Assembly (NCBI RefSeq): GCF_001542415.1
Contig: NZ_LNCU01000088.1
Location: forward strand, 20,277 to 84,276
DNA: 64,000 nucleotides
Origin: Bradyrhizobium macuxiense
GTDB lineage: Bacteria > Pseudomonadota > Alphaproteobacteria > Rhizobiales > Xanthobacteraceae
Reading direction: 5' to 3'
A program made the position numbers and the translations under genes. This document shows, piece after piece, positions 1 to 8,747 of the stretch. The notes under the pieces were generated by a model. That model ran no database searches. It was not told where the DNA came from and worked only from the letters and a program-made list of their open reading frames with translations. Within the stretch, counting starts at the first letter, position 1, and every line of letters begins with the position of its first letter.

Positions 1-124
1 TGACGACGGCGCGCGCAATCGTGAAGTCGGGCGCCCGGGGTTGTGCGGTAAGGTCGGGAATCATCGCGCCTCGACTGTTTCGTCGAGTCCGTTACGGAGC
101 CTCTGCATCCGGACGATCGCTTCC

Positions 125-1255
125 ATGGGACTGTGGCTCCTGGCCCGGATCGCAGTGCCGCTGCTTGCCGTGCCATTCGTTATGGCGCCTTGCGCCGTGG
201 CGGACTCCGACATGTCGGCACAGATCAGGGACATCGTGACGCACGAACTCGCGCCGACCGCGACTGCGGCCGATCCGGGCGGTCTTGCCGCCGTGGTGTA
301 TGCCGGCGGCCATCTCGACTTCTTCAATTATGGCTTCGCCGACGCTGCCGCCAAGCGGCCGGTCACTCCGGACACGCTGTTCAATCTCGCATCGCTGAGG
401 AAGATCTTCGAGGCCACGCTGGTCGCACTCGGCACCGAACGGGGCGAGTTGCGGCTGGATGATCCCGTCAGCAAATATCTGCCCGAGCTGCATGGCGATT
501 ACATCAGCCGCGTGACCCTCCGCGAGCTCGTTACGCATACGTCGGGTCTATTGCTGCCGACCGATCACCCGCCCTGGCCGAACGCGACCTTCAGCCGCGA
601 TCAGTTCATCGCGATGCTCAATGCGTGGACGCCGCAGGCGGGCGAGGAGCCCGGCAAGCAGCGCATCTATACGCATGCCGGCTACGTGCTGCTGCAACTC
701 GCGCTGGAGCGGCGCTACGGCGAGCCGATCGGCACGCTGATCGAGAGCCGCATCCTGAAGCCGCTCGGCATGACCTCGACGTTCATTCCGGAGCGCGGCG
801 AGGACGGCCGTGCGCTGCTGAGACCCGAGATCATGCAGCGCGTCGTGCAAGGCTACTCCGACCAAGGCATGCCGATCGGCCCAAGCGGCAACCAGCAGAG
901 CTATTATGATTTTCCTGGGACCGGCCAGATGTATTCATCGGCGCGCGACTTCGGCACGCTGCTGCGCGCCTGCCTCGACGGTGCGGTGATCGATCCCGAG
1001 TTGCGCGCAGCGCTGGAGATGACCGAGCGCGAGAGCTTCCGCATCGATGCGAAGTTCGGGCAGGCGATGGCGTGGGAGAATGTGCGCCTCGACGGCGTCG
1101 CCGTCGTCGACAAGCCCGGCGGCCTCAACAGCGCCTCGGCCTATATCGGCCTCGTGCCGGCGCGCAAGCTCGGTATCGCGCTGCTCGCCAATCGCGGCGA
1201 GTATCCGCACGAGATCGCGCGTTACACGATCCTTCCGGCACTCGCCAAACTCTAG
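125..1255 (+). CDS. Serine hydrolase, beta-lactamase/penicillin-binding-protein-like, exported
   Basis: A 376-residue member of the class C beta-lactamase-like serine hydrolase family. The reading frame is open from position 41, but I place the start at the ATG at 125 because it begins directly with a Sec-type signal peptide (hydrophobic stretch to about residue 25, ending near CAVAD). The nucleophile motif S-x-x-K is visible as SLRK at residues 90-93. The position of the usual Tyr-x-Asn motif reads Tyr-Thr-His near residue 182, and the C-terminal H-x-G box is replaced by a Lys-Pro-Gly-Gly segment. It is therefore probably an esterase or peptidase and not a true beta-lactamase. It should act in the periplasm. 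The substrate is unknown. Nothing in the neighbourhood suggests a pathway. Confidence 0.8.
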   Translation: MGLWLLARIAVPLLAVPFVMAPCAVADSDMSAQIRDIVTHELAPTATAADPGGLAAVVYAGGHLDFFNYGFADAAAKRPVTPDTLFNLASLRKIFEATLVALGTERGELRLDDPVSKYLPELHGDYISRVTLRELVTHTSGLLLPTDHPPWPNATFSRDQFIAMLNAWTPQAGEEPGKQRIYTHAGYVLLQLALERRYGEPIGTLIESRILKPLGMTSTFIPERGEDGRALLRPEIMQRVVQGYSDQGMPIGPSGNQQSYYDFPGTGQMYSSARDFGTLLRACLDGAVIDPELRAALEMTERESFRIDAKFGQAMAWENVRLDGVAVVDKPGGLNSASAYIGLVPARKLGIALLANRGEYPHEIARYTILPALAKL

Positions 1256-1400
1256 CACCGGCGCGTGCCATCCCGATGACATCGGCGGCGCAAGCGCGGA
1301 GGAGCCCTGCGAAATTGCGATGGCGCGGCCCGCGGTTCGGCTGTATAAGCCGGTAGCTTCTTCTCCAACTTGAAGAGGCTGACATGACCGACCTGCATTC

Positions 1401-1685
1401 GTGGCTTTCGCAACAGCACCACGGCTTGCGGACCTCAAAACCTTCCAGCAAAAACTCGAGACCTTGAGCACGCACGACCCCGAGCAACGGGCCGTGTGCC
1501 GGCTGCTGAGCGGTCTCGTCGGCAGCTATATCGAGGCCTTCGACGAGGCACCGCTGCCGGTCACAGTCGCCGACCGCGCCTATGGCCGGTTGCTCGACCT
1601 CGTCGCAAGCCTCGATCTGGGAGGAAGCGCCGACCGGCGGCTGGCCGACATCAACCGCATCGCGGCCTGCGACCTGCTGCACTGA
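1401..1685 (+). CDS. Conserved-looking small hypothetical protein; start uncertain
   Basis: A 94-residue soluble protein, Leu/Ala/Asp rich and probably helical, of no family I recognise. The only start in this frame after the upstream stop at 1380-1382 is the GTG at 1401, which has no ribosome binding site. A much better start, ATG at 1384, lies 6 bases after a GAAGAGG sequence but is in a different frame and reaches a stop after about 27 codons. Either the gene uses the poor GTG, or a one-base change between 1384 and about 1430 has moved the N-terminus out of frame. The C-terminal part has coherent composition and is probably real. It is convergent with glgA. Confidence 0.5.
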   Translation: MAFATAPRLADLKTFQQKLETLSTHDPEQRAVCRLLSGLVGSYIEAFDEAPLPVTVADRAYGRLLDLVASLDLGGSADRRLADINRIAACDLLH

Positions 1686-1694
1686 CGCACGCAA

Positions 1695-3152
1695 CTAGCG
1701 CTGCGGCGCGGCGATGAGCTCGCGATAGAGCGTCGCGTAGCTGCCGGCGCGATTGTGCCAGGAGACGTCCGTTGCCATGCCGGCGTGCTGCAACCGGCGC
1801 CAGGTCACCTGGTCGTTGAACAGCAGGTTTGCCTTGCGCAGGGCATGCGCGAGTGCGTCGGCGGTGACGGGTGCGAACTTGACACCGGTCGCTGCGCCGC
1901 CTGCGACCGCGGCCTCGTCGACGTCGCGGACCGTATCGGCAAGGCCGCCGACATTGGCGACGATCGGGATCGCGCCATAGCGGAGCGCGCATAATTGGGT
2001 GAGGCCGCAGGGCTCGAAGCGCGACGGCACGGCGAGCGCGTCGGCGCCGGCCTGGATCAGATGCGCCAACGCCTCGTCATAGCCGATGACGACCGAGATC
2101 CGCCCGGGATGGGCGTGCGCCAGCGCGGAGTAGCGATCCTGCAGATCGCGATCGCCGCTGCCGAGCAGAGCGAGCCGAATGCCTTCGCTCAGCAGCGTCG
2201 GGGCGGTCTCGAGCAAGAGGTCGAGACCCTTTTGCCATGACAGCCGGCTGATGACGCCGAGCAGCAGTGCGTCCGGATCAACTTGAAGGCCGAAGCGCTG
2301 CTGCAACGCCACCTTGTTCGCGGCGCGCTGCGCCGGTTGCTCCATGCTGTAGCGCGCGGCGATGTTCGGATCGGTGGCCGGATTCCAGACCGATAAATCG
2401 ATGCCGTTGAGGATGCCGCTCAATACACCAGAGCGCTCGCGCAGCAGGCCGCCGAGCCCCATGCCGCCTTCGTCGCCTTGGATCTCCCGCGCATAGGTCG
2501 GTGAGACCGTGGTGATGCGATCGGCGAATTGCAGGCCGGCCTTCAGCAGGCTGATCGTGCCGTAATATTCGACGCCGTGCATGGCGTAGGATTCGGCCGG
2601 CAGTCCGAACGTCGCCAGCATATCGGGCGGAAACTGTCCCTGATAGGCGAGGTTGTGCACCGTCATCACGGTGCCGGGCCGCGGTTGCCTGCCGTAATGC
2701 AGATAGGCGGGAACGAGCCCGGCCTGCCAGTCATGCGCGTGCACGATGTCGGGGACGAAGGAAGGGATCGCGCCCTGGGCGATCTCGGCCGCCATCCGCG
2801 ACAGCGCCGCAAATCGGATGCCGTTGTCGGGCCAATCCCTGCCGTCGGGGCCGACATAGGGATTGCCGGGGCGGGCGAACAGATGCGGCGCGTCGAGCGC
2901 GTAGAGATCGAGGCCGTCATGCGTGCCGCCGAGCACACGGATCGGCCCGCCATAGAATTCCGGCCATTGCAGCAGCGTTTCAGCCGACGCAAGCGTCCCG
3001 AGCACGGCGGGATAACCCGGTACCAGCGTTCGCGTCGCAACGCCATGCTCGCTGAGCGCTGCCGGCAGCGCGCCGGCCACGTCGGCAAGCCCGCCGGTCT
3101 TGACGACGGGATAGACTTCGGATGCGACCGCGAGGACGCGGATGGGCGTCAT
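1695..3152 (-). CDS. glgA: Glycogen synthase GlgA
   Basis: ADP-glucose:1,4-alpha-glucan glucosyltransferase, 485 residues, the normal length for bacterial GlgA (GT5). The N-terminal KTGGL motif (residues 18-22), which binds ADP-glucose, is intact. The C-terminal domain carries the family signature around residues 375-400 (SRFEPCGL, then YGAIPIV and GGL). It transfers glucose from ADP-glucose to growing glycogen in the cytoplasm. Its ATG overlaps the glgC stop in an ATGA (3149-3152), so the two are translationally coupled, with glgC first. GlgC supplies its substrate. No branching enzyme or phosphorylase lies within this window. Confidence 0.96.
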   Translation of the reverse strand: MTPIRVLAVASEVYPVVKTGGLADVAGALPAALSEHGVATRTLVPGYPAVLGTLASAETLLQWPEFYGGPIRVLGGTHDGLDLYALDAPHLFARPGNPYVGPDGRDWPDNGIRFAALSRMAAEIAQGAIPSFVPDIVHAHDWQAGLVPAYLHYGRQPRPGTVMTVHNLAYQGQFPPDMLATFGLPAESYAMHGVEYYGTISLLKAGLQFADRITTVSPTYAREIQGDEGGMGLGGLLRERSGVLSGILNGIDLSVWNPATDPNIAARYSMEQPAQRAANKVALQQRFGLQVDPDALLLGVISRLSWQKGLDLLLETAPTLLSEGIRLALLGSGDRDLQDRYSALAHAHPGRISVVIGYDEALAHLIQAGADALAVPSRFEPCGLTQLCALRYGAIPIVANVGGLADTVRDVDEAAVAGGAATGVKFAPVTADALAHALRKANLLFNDQVTWRRLQHAGMATDVSWHNRAGSYATLYRELIAAPQR

Positions 3153-4411
3153 GTCCCGAGCCTGTCGATCATCGCCTGTGTGATCAGCGAGATGCCTTGC
3201 GAGGTCCGGCGGAAGCGTTGGTCATCGACGTCGGGGTCCTCGCCGACCACGAGGCCTTCCGGAATCTTGACACCGCGATCAATCACCACGTTCCGCAAGC
3301 GCGCGCCACGGCCCACATTCACATAGGGCATGATGACAGCGTTCTCGACATAGGCGTACGAATTGACATGCACGCCGGTGAACAGCAGGGAGCGGCGCAG
3401 CGCCGCGCCCGAGATGATGCATGCGCCCGACACCAGCGAGGTCACCGCCTGGCCGCGCCGTCCCTCCTCGTCATGCACGAACTTGGCGGGCGGGGTGATC
3501 TCGGCATAGGTCCAGATCGGCCACGAGCGATCGTAAAGGTCGAGCTCCGGCACCACGTCGGTGAGATCGATATTGGCGCCCCAATAGGCGTCGATGGTGC
3601 CGGCATCGCGCCAGTAGGCGCGGGGATCATCGCCGGAGCGGACGCAGGAATCGTTGAACTGATGCGCGATCGCCCGGCCGTGCTTCACGATATAGGGGAT
3701 GATGTCCTTGCCGAAATCGTGGGCCGAGTTCGGGTCGGCGGCATCGCGACGCAGTTCATCGAACAGGAATTCCGAATTGAAGACATAGATGCCCATGCTG
3801 GCCAGCGACTTGTCGGGCTTGCCGGGCATCGGCGGCGGATCGGCCGGCTTCTCCAGGAAGGACTTTATCAGGCCGGTGTCGTCGATATGCATGATGCCGA
3901 AGCCGCTGGATTCCGCCCGCGGCATCTCGAGGCAGCCCACCGTCACGTCGGCGCCGCTCTCGACATGCTGCTTCAGCATGATCTCGTAGTCCATCTTGTA
4001 GACGTGGTCGCCGGCGAGCACCAAAATGTACTTGGTGCCGTGCGCCTCGAGGATGTCGATGTTCTGGTAGACCGCATCCGCCGTGCCGACATACCACATC
4101 GTCTCGGAGACGCGCTGGCTCGCGGGCAGGATATCGAAACTCTCGTTTCGTTCCGGGCGGAAGAAGTTCCAGCCGCCCTGCAGATGCCGGATCAGGCTGT
4201 GCGCCTTGTACTGGGTCGCCACAGCGATACGGCGAATGCCGGAGTTCACGGCGTTGGAGAGCGCGAAATCGATGATCCGGGATTTGCCGCCGAAATAGAC
4301 GGCGGGCTTGGCGCGTTTGTCGGTGAGCTCCTGAAGTCTGCTGCCGCGTCCGCCGGCCAGCACGAAGGCCAGGGCGTGACGTGACAGAGGTTCATTTCCA
4401 ACGGTTCGCAT
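3149..4411 (-). CDS. glgC: Glucose-1-phosphate adenylyltransferase GlgC
   Basis: Makes ADP-glucose and pyrophosphate from ATP and glucose 1-phosphate, the committed step of bacterial glycogen synthesis. The frame is open to 4672, but the chosen ATG at 4411 lies 6 bases after a GGGAGGA ribosome binding site and gives 420 residues, the usual family length. An ATG at 4417 is too close to that site. The nucleotidyltransferase signature AGGRGSRL is near residues 19-26, with KRAKPAVYFGG following. The C-terminal third is a left-handed beta-helix domain typical of the allosteric part. It is first gene of the glgC-glgA unit and is divergent from the rhodanese gene. Confidence 0.95.
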   Translation of the reverse strand: MRTVGNEPLSRHALAFVLAGGRGSRLQELTDKRAKPAVYFGGKSRIIDFALSNAVNSGIRRIAVATQYKAHSLIRHLQGGWNFFRPERNESFDILPASQRVSETMWYVGTADAVYQNIDILEAHGTKYILVLAGDHVYKMDYEIMLKQHVESGADVTVGCLEMPRAESSGFGIMHIDDTGLIKSFLEKPADPPPMPGKPDKSLASMGIYVFNSEFLFDELRRDAADPNSAHDFGKDIIPYIVKHGRAIAHQFNDSCVRSGDDPRAYWRDAGTIDAYWGANIDLTDVVPELDLYDRSWPIWTYAEITPPAKFVHDEEGRRGQAVTSLVSGACIISGAALRRSLLFTGVHVNSYAYVENAVIMPYVNVGRGARLRNVVIDRGVKIPEGLVVGEDPDVDDQRFRRTSQGISLITQAMIDRLGT

Positions 4412-4675
4412 GGTCATCCTCCCGGGCTTCAGGGCAATGGCCCCGCCGCCTTCACTTGTCTGGAAGGTCTGATCGGGCGCCAAAAGGGCCGGCCGCAAGC
4501 GTAGCAAGCGCGCACGAATGAGCAAAGCGGTACGGCGGCGTTTCGTTCCGTGTTGGTGTACGGCGGGGACTTGCATGCAACGCAGGCATCCCGGGGGCGG
4601 GTCTCCAACCATTGACGGGGCGTGGTTTCGGTATAGAGCAGGCCGGCCCGTCGTTTCCGTCCAGGTCCGCATGCT

Positions 4676-5908
4676 ATGACCATGTCCACCGTCACACCCC
4701 AGGATATCCGCTCGGCGCTGCTGCTGCGCCGGGAGATCGCGCTACTCGATGTCAGGCACGAGGCCGAATTCGCCACCGGCCATCCGTTGTTTGCCGCCAA
4801 CATGGCGGCCGACCGGATCGCGCTCGAGGCCGATCTGCGGCTGCCGCGCAAGGACGTGTCGATCGTTCTCTATGATGACGGCGATGGGCTGATCGCACGC
4901 GCCGGCGATCAGTTGCAGGCACTGGGCTACACCAATGTTGGTGCGCTGGCCGGCGGCCTGCAGGCCTGGCGGTCGGCCGGCTACGAGCTCTTCCGGGATG
5001 TCAATTCCTACGCCAAGGCATTCGGCGAGCTGGTCGAGGCGCGGCGTCACACGCCGTCGCTGAGCGCCGACGAGGTTGCCGCGCTGATATCGGAAAAGGC
5101 CGATATCGCGATCCTCGATGTCCGCCGGTTCGACGAATACACCACGATGAACATCCCGGGTTCGGTCAGCGTGCCGGGTGCCGAACTCGTGCTGCGCGCG
5201 GGTGGCGCGGCGCCCGGTCCCGACACCACGATCATCGTCAATTGCGCCGGCCGCACCCGCTCGATCATCGGAACGCAATCGCTGATCAATGCGGGATTGC
5301 CCAACAAGGTGCGGGCGCTGCGCAACGGCACGATCGGCTGGACGCTGGCCCGGCACAACCTCGAGCACGGTGCCGACAGGCGCGGCGGCATCGGTCCGTT
5401 CGAAGGCGCCGGCGACAATGCGCGCGATGTTGCCTATCGTGCCGGCGTCCGCCGGATCGCCGCCGGCGAGCTCGCCGCGCTGGAGAGGGAGGCGCATCGC
5501 ACGCTCTATCGGTTCGACGTCCGCGAGGCCGACGAATATGCCGCGGGCCATCTGGCAGGCTTCCGCCACTACGCCGGCGGCCAGCTCGTGCAGGAGATCG
5601 ATATCGCCGCTCCCGTGCGCGGCGCGCGCATCGTGCTGACCGATAACCGGAGCATCCGCGCCGACATGACCGCTTCGTGGCTCGCGCAGATGGGGTGGGA
5701 GGTTTATGTGCTCGACGGCGGCTATGACGGTCCGCTGGAGGCGGGGCCGCCACAAGTCCTGCCGAAGGGCGATCCGGCGCATCGCTACCGGCGTCCCTAT
5801 GAAGGCACCTCGGTCGCGGAGCAGGCGATGCAAGCCTATCTCGATTGGGAGTATGGACTCGTCGAGCAGCTTCGCCGCGACGGGACGCACGGGTTTTACG
5901 TGATCTAG
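4676..5908 (+). CDS. Triple rhodanese-domain protein
   Basis: A 410-residue protein with no signal peptide, built from three rhodanese-like units at about residues 5-105, 120-230 and 255-360. Each has the LDVR or FDVRE-type entry strand. Only the middle unit has a plausible catalytic loop, NCAGRTRS, with an active-site cysteine. The first and third units have Asp (YDDGDG and TDNRS) where the cysteine should be and are probably structural or regulatory. A sulfurtransferase role is likely, but donor and acceptor are not shown by context. It starts 264 bases from glgC in the opposite direction. ATGs at 4676 and 4682 are both possible starts. Confidence 0.85.
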   Translation: MTMSTVTPQDIRSALLLRREIALLDVRHEAEFATGHPLFAANMAADRIALEADLRLPRKDVSIVLYDDGDGLIARAGDQLQALGYTNVGALAGGLQAWRSAGYELFRDVNSYAKAFGELVEARRHTPSLSADEVAALISEKADIAILDVRRFDEYTTMNIPGSVSVPGAELVLRAGGAAPGPDTTIIVNCAGRTRSIIGTQSLINAGLPNKVRALRNGTIGWTLARHNLEHGADRRGGIGPFEGAGDNARDVAYRAGVRRIAAGELAALEREAHRTLYRFDVREADEYAAGHLAGFRHYAGGQLVQEIDIAAPVRGARIVLTDNRSIRADMTASWLAQMGWEVYVLDGGYDGPLEAGPPQVLPKGDPAHRYRRPYEGTSVAEQAMQAYLDWEYGLVEQLRRDGTHGFYVI

Positions 5909-5949
5909 GGCAGGATGGGATTAGTCGAGCCGTAACCGCGTCGGAATTA

Positions 5950-6102
5950 CGTCACCTCTCCCGCTTGCGGTGAGGGTTAGGGTGGGGGCTCCTTCCACGA
6001 GTCGCATCGCGGAAAGAGCCCCCACCCGCATCGCATAAAATGCGATGCGGCCTAAGAGCGAGCTTCGCTCGTCTCGACCCCGCAAGCGCGAGAGGCGCAG
6101 CA
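5950..6102. repeat. Intergenic palindromic repeat block
   Basis: The 319-base gap between the rhodanese gene and the next small gene (5909-6227) is mostly dispersed-repeat material. A 12-base inverted repeat (GGGTGGGGGCTC at 5980-5991 and its complement at 6016-6027) is followed by a perfect 10-base hairpin around an AAA loop (6027-6036 and 6040-6049). Base composition and style match the short intergenic repeats common in bradyrhizobia. No gene is evident in it. Confidence 0.6.
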
Positions 6103-6227
6103 GAACCGCTGCCGGAGCGATTCAACCTAACGTCGTCTCGATCTAGGATTCCATTGAAGCCAGGCGAGAACGAATTTGCTTGCCTTGCATTGAGTCCTTT
6201 TGCACTCTCAGGCAAGGAGGCCGATGC

Positions 6228-6506
6228 ATGAAGAAACTGACCGTCGCATGCGCTCTCGGAGCGGCCCTGGTGCTGTGTCACCTCGGGACGTCTGGTGCTG
6301 AAGCCCGGGCGCGGAAGGCACAAATCGTTCATGAACGGATGAGGATTGTCATCCCGACACCCGTGATAAGGCCAACTCCGTGGGATTATTATATTGTTCC
6401 ACGATATCGCTATCGCCCTGAAGACGACCGGGTCGATCCATACGGGCCGCCCCTGGTGTCGTCGTGGTACCGCTATGAGGGGTGGCGGTGGCCATACTGG
6501 TGGTGA
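6228..6506 (+). CDS. Small exported Pro/Tyr/Trp-rich protein
   Basis: A 92-residue protein starting at an ATG 7 bases after a strong AAGGAGG ribosome binding site at 6214-6220, which decides the start against the longer frame from 6180. A signal peptide covers about residues 1-25, ending near the sequence GAEARA. The mature part is short and rich in Pro, Tyr, Arg and Trp, ending in WRWPYWW, with no cysteine. It is likely periplasmic or envelope-associated. I recognise no family. It converges on the cyclase gene. Confidence 0.65.
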   Translation: MKKLTVACALGAALVLCHLGTSGAEARARKAQIVHERMRIVIPTPVIRPTPWDYYIVPRYRYRPEDDRVDPYGPPLVSSWYRYEGWRWPYWW

Positions 6507-6558
6507 ACAGCGATCACGCCGAACAGATCGCATTCTTCGGGCCGCACGAGTCCACGCC

Positions 6559-7992
6559 TTAGGATTCCATTCGGGCCAGGCGATAGACCGACATGGCCTT
6601 GCTGACGCCCTTGAGCTCGGCCTCGCTCTTGGCCACCGGGTACGGTGCGATGATGTCCGCCACAGCTGGCGCGGCGTGAACCTCTTCGGTGATGCAGATC
6701 TCGTCGCCATCGGCAAGGTTTTGCACCCGCGCGGCGATGTTTACCGTCTGGCCGAAATAATCGAGCCGCTCGTTGAGCGTCACCGCGATCGAGGCGCCCC
6801 GGTGCACGCCGATTTTCAGGATGAAATCGCGCTGCGGGCGATCCCGGTTGAGCTGATCCACGGCCTCGCGCATCTCGAGCGCCGCCTGCACCGCATCGGC
6901 CGACGTCGAAAACGCCGCCATCACGGCGTCGCCGATCGTCTTGGTGACGGCGCCGTTGTGTCGAACAGTGACGTCGAGAAGGTGCTGGAAGTGTCGCTGC
7001 ACCTGAATGTAGGCGTTGAGGTCGCCGATCCGCTCGTAGAGCGCGGTCGAGCCCTTGAGATCTGTGAACACGAGGGTCACGTCGAGAACCGCGATGCCTT
7101 CCGTCGCGCTGATCACTTCCGAGCGGAAGAAGTCGCGAAAGGTCTGTGTCATCAGCAGCCGCTTGCCCGATAGAGCTGGCGTGAAGTCAAGCTGCGGGCG
7201 ATGGAACGTCGCGGACGGAAGCTGAAGGATGCCGAACACCACCGCCACTTTGCCGGCGTTGCGAACGTCGAACACGATCTTGCCGGGCGCGATGCTTGCC
7301 GGGGCGGCCTCGCATTTGCCGGAGTCGAGTGTAACAGGCACATGGGATGACGATGCACCTGTGTCCGTTGCAATCGGGAAAAAGAAGTGGGCATCGCTGT
7401 CGAAATCCTGGCCCAGAAGTGCGCCTTCGACGGCATCGACCTCAAGACTGGCCACAGCACCCGGCTCGATGCGGGTGAGCACCCTGACCAGCCCCTTGGC
7501 AGCCTCGCTCCATGGCACGCCGTCGGGCAGGATGCCTCCTGGCGTCAATTTATAATGGAAGACGTAATCCCAGGCCGAAAGCGTATCGGGGTCATGGAAG
7601 CGAATACCGCGCACGGCGGGCGACACCGTAAACGTCACGGTGATGAAATCGTCAAGCGCGGCGTCGTAATCGCTTTGACAGAGCTGGCAGTGGAAATGCG
7701 TATGCAGCTTGCGCAGGCTTCGGAAGCTCTCGACCACGTCGGAGCACACCGGGCACACCAACTGCCAGTCCATGTCGAACAGCCCGGCGACGCAGGCATG
7801 GAGGAAGAGATCGATCGCTTCAGCTTCGGCGATCGATTTCTCCGTGGCGAACTGAATCGGATTGATGCGGTAGAGTGCCTCGTCCGTGCCCGAGCGCAGC
7901 AGCGTCTCCAGCCGCGAGACGACGCGCGGACTCCAGGATTTGGCCGCTTCGAGCGCAACCAGGCGATCTTCGAGCTTCTTTTCGTCGATCAT
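6559..7992 (-). CDS. Class III adenylate/guanylate cyclase with N-terminal zinc ribbon
   Basis: A 477-residue soluble cyclase. Residues about 305-470 form the class III catalytic domain, with metal-binding Asp311 in FTDLKGST and Asp355 in GDAVMA, the Lys351 expected to select adenine, and the Asn418 and Arg422 pair in the NIAAR motif. The product is thus most likely cAMP. The N-terminal part resembles the DUF5939 type and contains a C80-x2-C83...C102-x2-C105 arrangement that looks like a zinc ribbon. There is no membrane segment. The start at 7992 is chosen because the longer frame to 8202 covers non-coding sequence. It is divergent from the gene at 8208. Confidence 0.88.
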   Translation of the reverse strand: MIDEKKLEDRLVALEAAKSWSPRVVSRLETLLRSGTDEALYRINPIQFATEKSIAEAEAIDLFLHACVAGLFDMDWQLVCPVCSDVVESFRSLRKLHTHFHCQLCQSDYDAALDDFITVTFTVSPAVRGIRFHDPDTLSAWDYVFHYKLTPGGILPDGVPWSEAAKGLVRVLTRIEPGAVASLEVDAVEGALLGQDFDSDAHFFFPIATDTGASSSHVPVTLDSGKCEAAPASIAPGKIVFDVRNAGKVAVVFGILQLPSATFHRPQLDFTPALSGKRLLMTQTFRDFFRSEVISATEGIAVLDVTLVFTDLKGSTALYERIGDLNAYIQVQRHFQHLLDVTVRHNGAVTKTIGDAVMAAFSTSADAVQAALEMREAVDQLNRDRPQRDFILKIGVHRGASIAVTLNERLDYFGQTVNIAARVQNLADGDEICITEEVHAAPAVADIIAPYPVAKSEAELKGVSKAMSVYRLARMES

Positions 7993-8207
7993 TGCATTGC
8001 ACCGCGATAGGCCTCGATCATCCCCGGCGTCCGGTTGCACCTTAACCTCAATACACAATTCAGGAACTCGGAGCGAGCCCATCGGGCGGCATTTCAGCCG
8101 GCGACGATCTTGCGGCTGAAGGTGATCTGGCCGCCGAAGGTTGACGGCGGCACGGGGCGAGCGGCCTAATGCCGGTCTCAGCCATTCAACCCGAAAGGCC
8201 AAACGCG

Positions 8208-8552
8208 ATGCTTCGGTGCTTGCTCAGCGCAGCGCTCCTGACCCTCGCGTCCGGCGCTGCGTCAGCGCAGACGGTGAGGCTGGATCAGTATCAGCATCCC
8301 TCGGAGCCCAAGTTCAAGGTCTTCAACCAGCTGTATCTCAAGGGCGTCGTCGACGGCGTCATCGCCTACTCGGTTGGGCAGGACGTAAAAGATCGCTCGT
8401 TCTGCATCCCGCCAAAGACGGCCATGACGGTCGAGCAAGCAGAGGAGATCATGCTGCGGTATGCCGAGAAGAAGCAGCTCCCGGGCACCATCCCGATCGC
8501 CGTGCCCTTGCTTGGTGGTCTCAAGGACGCCTTTCCCTGCACAAGGGAATGA
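8208..8552 (+). CDS. Small exported protein, Rap1a/Tai-like
   Basis: A 114-residue protein with a clear signal peptide (residues 1-21, ending ASAQ). The mature part contains the pattern Tyr-Leu-x-Gly-Val-x-x-Gly followed by an FCIPP segment and a helix MTVEQAEEIMLRY, which resembles the Rap1a/Tai immunity-protein domain. Two cysteines, in FCIPP and near the C-terminus (FPCT), could form a disulfide in the periplasm. In alphaproteobacteria such proteins are usually stand-alone and not attached to a type VI effector, and no effector is visible here. The family call is moderate. Confidence 0.65.
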   Translation: MLRCLLSAALLTLASGAASAQTVRLDQYQHPSEPKFKVFNQLYLKGVVDGVIAYSVGQDVKDRSFCIPPKTAMTVEQAEEIMLRYAEKKQLPGTIPIAVPLLGGLKDAFPCTRE

Positions 8553-8579
8553 GCTGCGGCGAATCGGTGATGGATAAAC

Positions 8580-8702
8580 TCGTCATGCCCGGCCTTGCGC
8601 CTAGCATCCACGTCTTGGTTTTCGCGAGAGAAAGACGTGGATGGCCGGGCATAGGCGAGCGGAAGCGACGCCGTCCTTCGGACGGCTACGCCCGGCCATG
8701 AC
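8580..8702. repeat. Dispersed inverted repeat (cgtcatgcccggcc type)
   Basis: Intergenic element bounded by CGTCATGCCCGG at about 8580 and its complement near 8690-8702, with an internal copy of CCACGTCTT repeated in inverse orientation (8609 and 8630 region). It lies between two convergent genes and may also act as a transcription barrier. No coding function is apparent. Confidence 0.6.
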
Positions 8703-8747
8703 GAATGTGGCGACCATCTCAGCCAGGATATGTGGTCGACCCGGCTG

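Noticed and set aside
4412..4672. N-terminal extension of GlgC to 4672
   Set aside because: A strong ribosome binding site directs initiation at 4411, and the shorter form has the normal family length.
5952..6716. Minus-strand frame of 254 codons
   Set aside because: It spans repeat DNA, the antisense of a small secreted-protein gene and the end of the cyclase gene in another frame.
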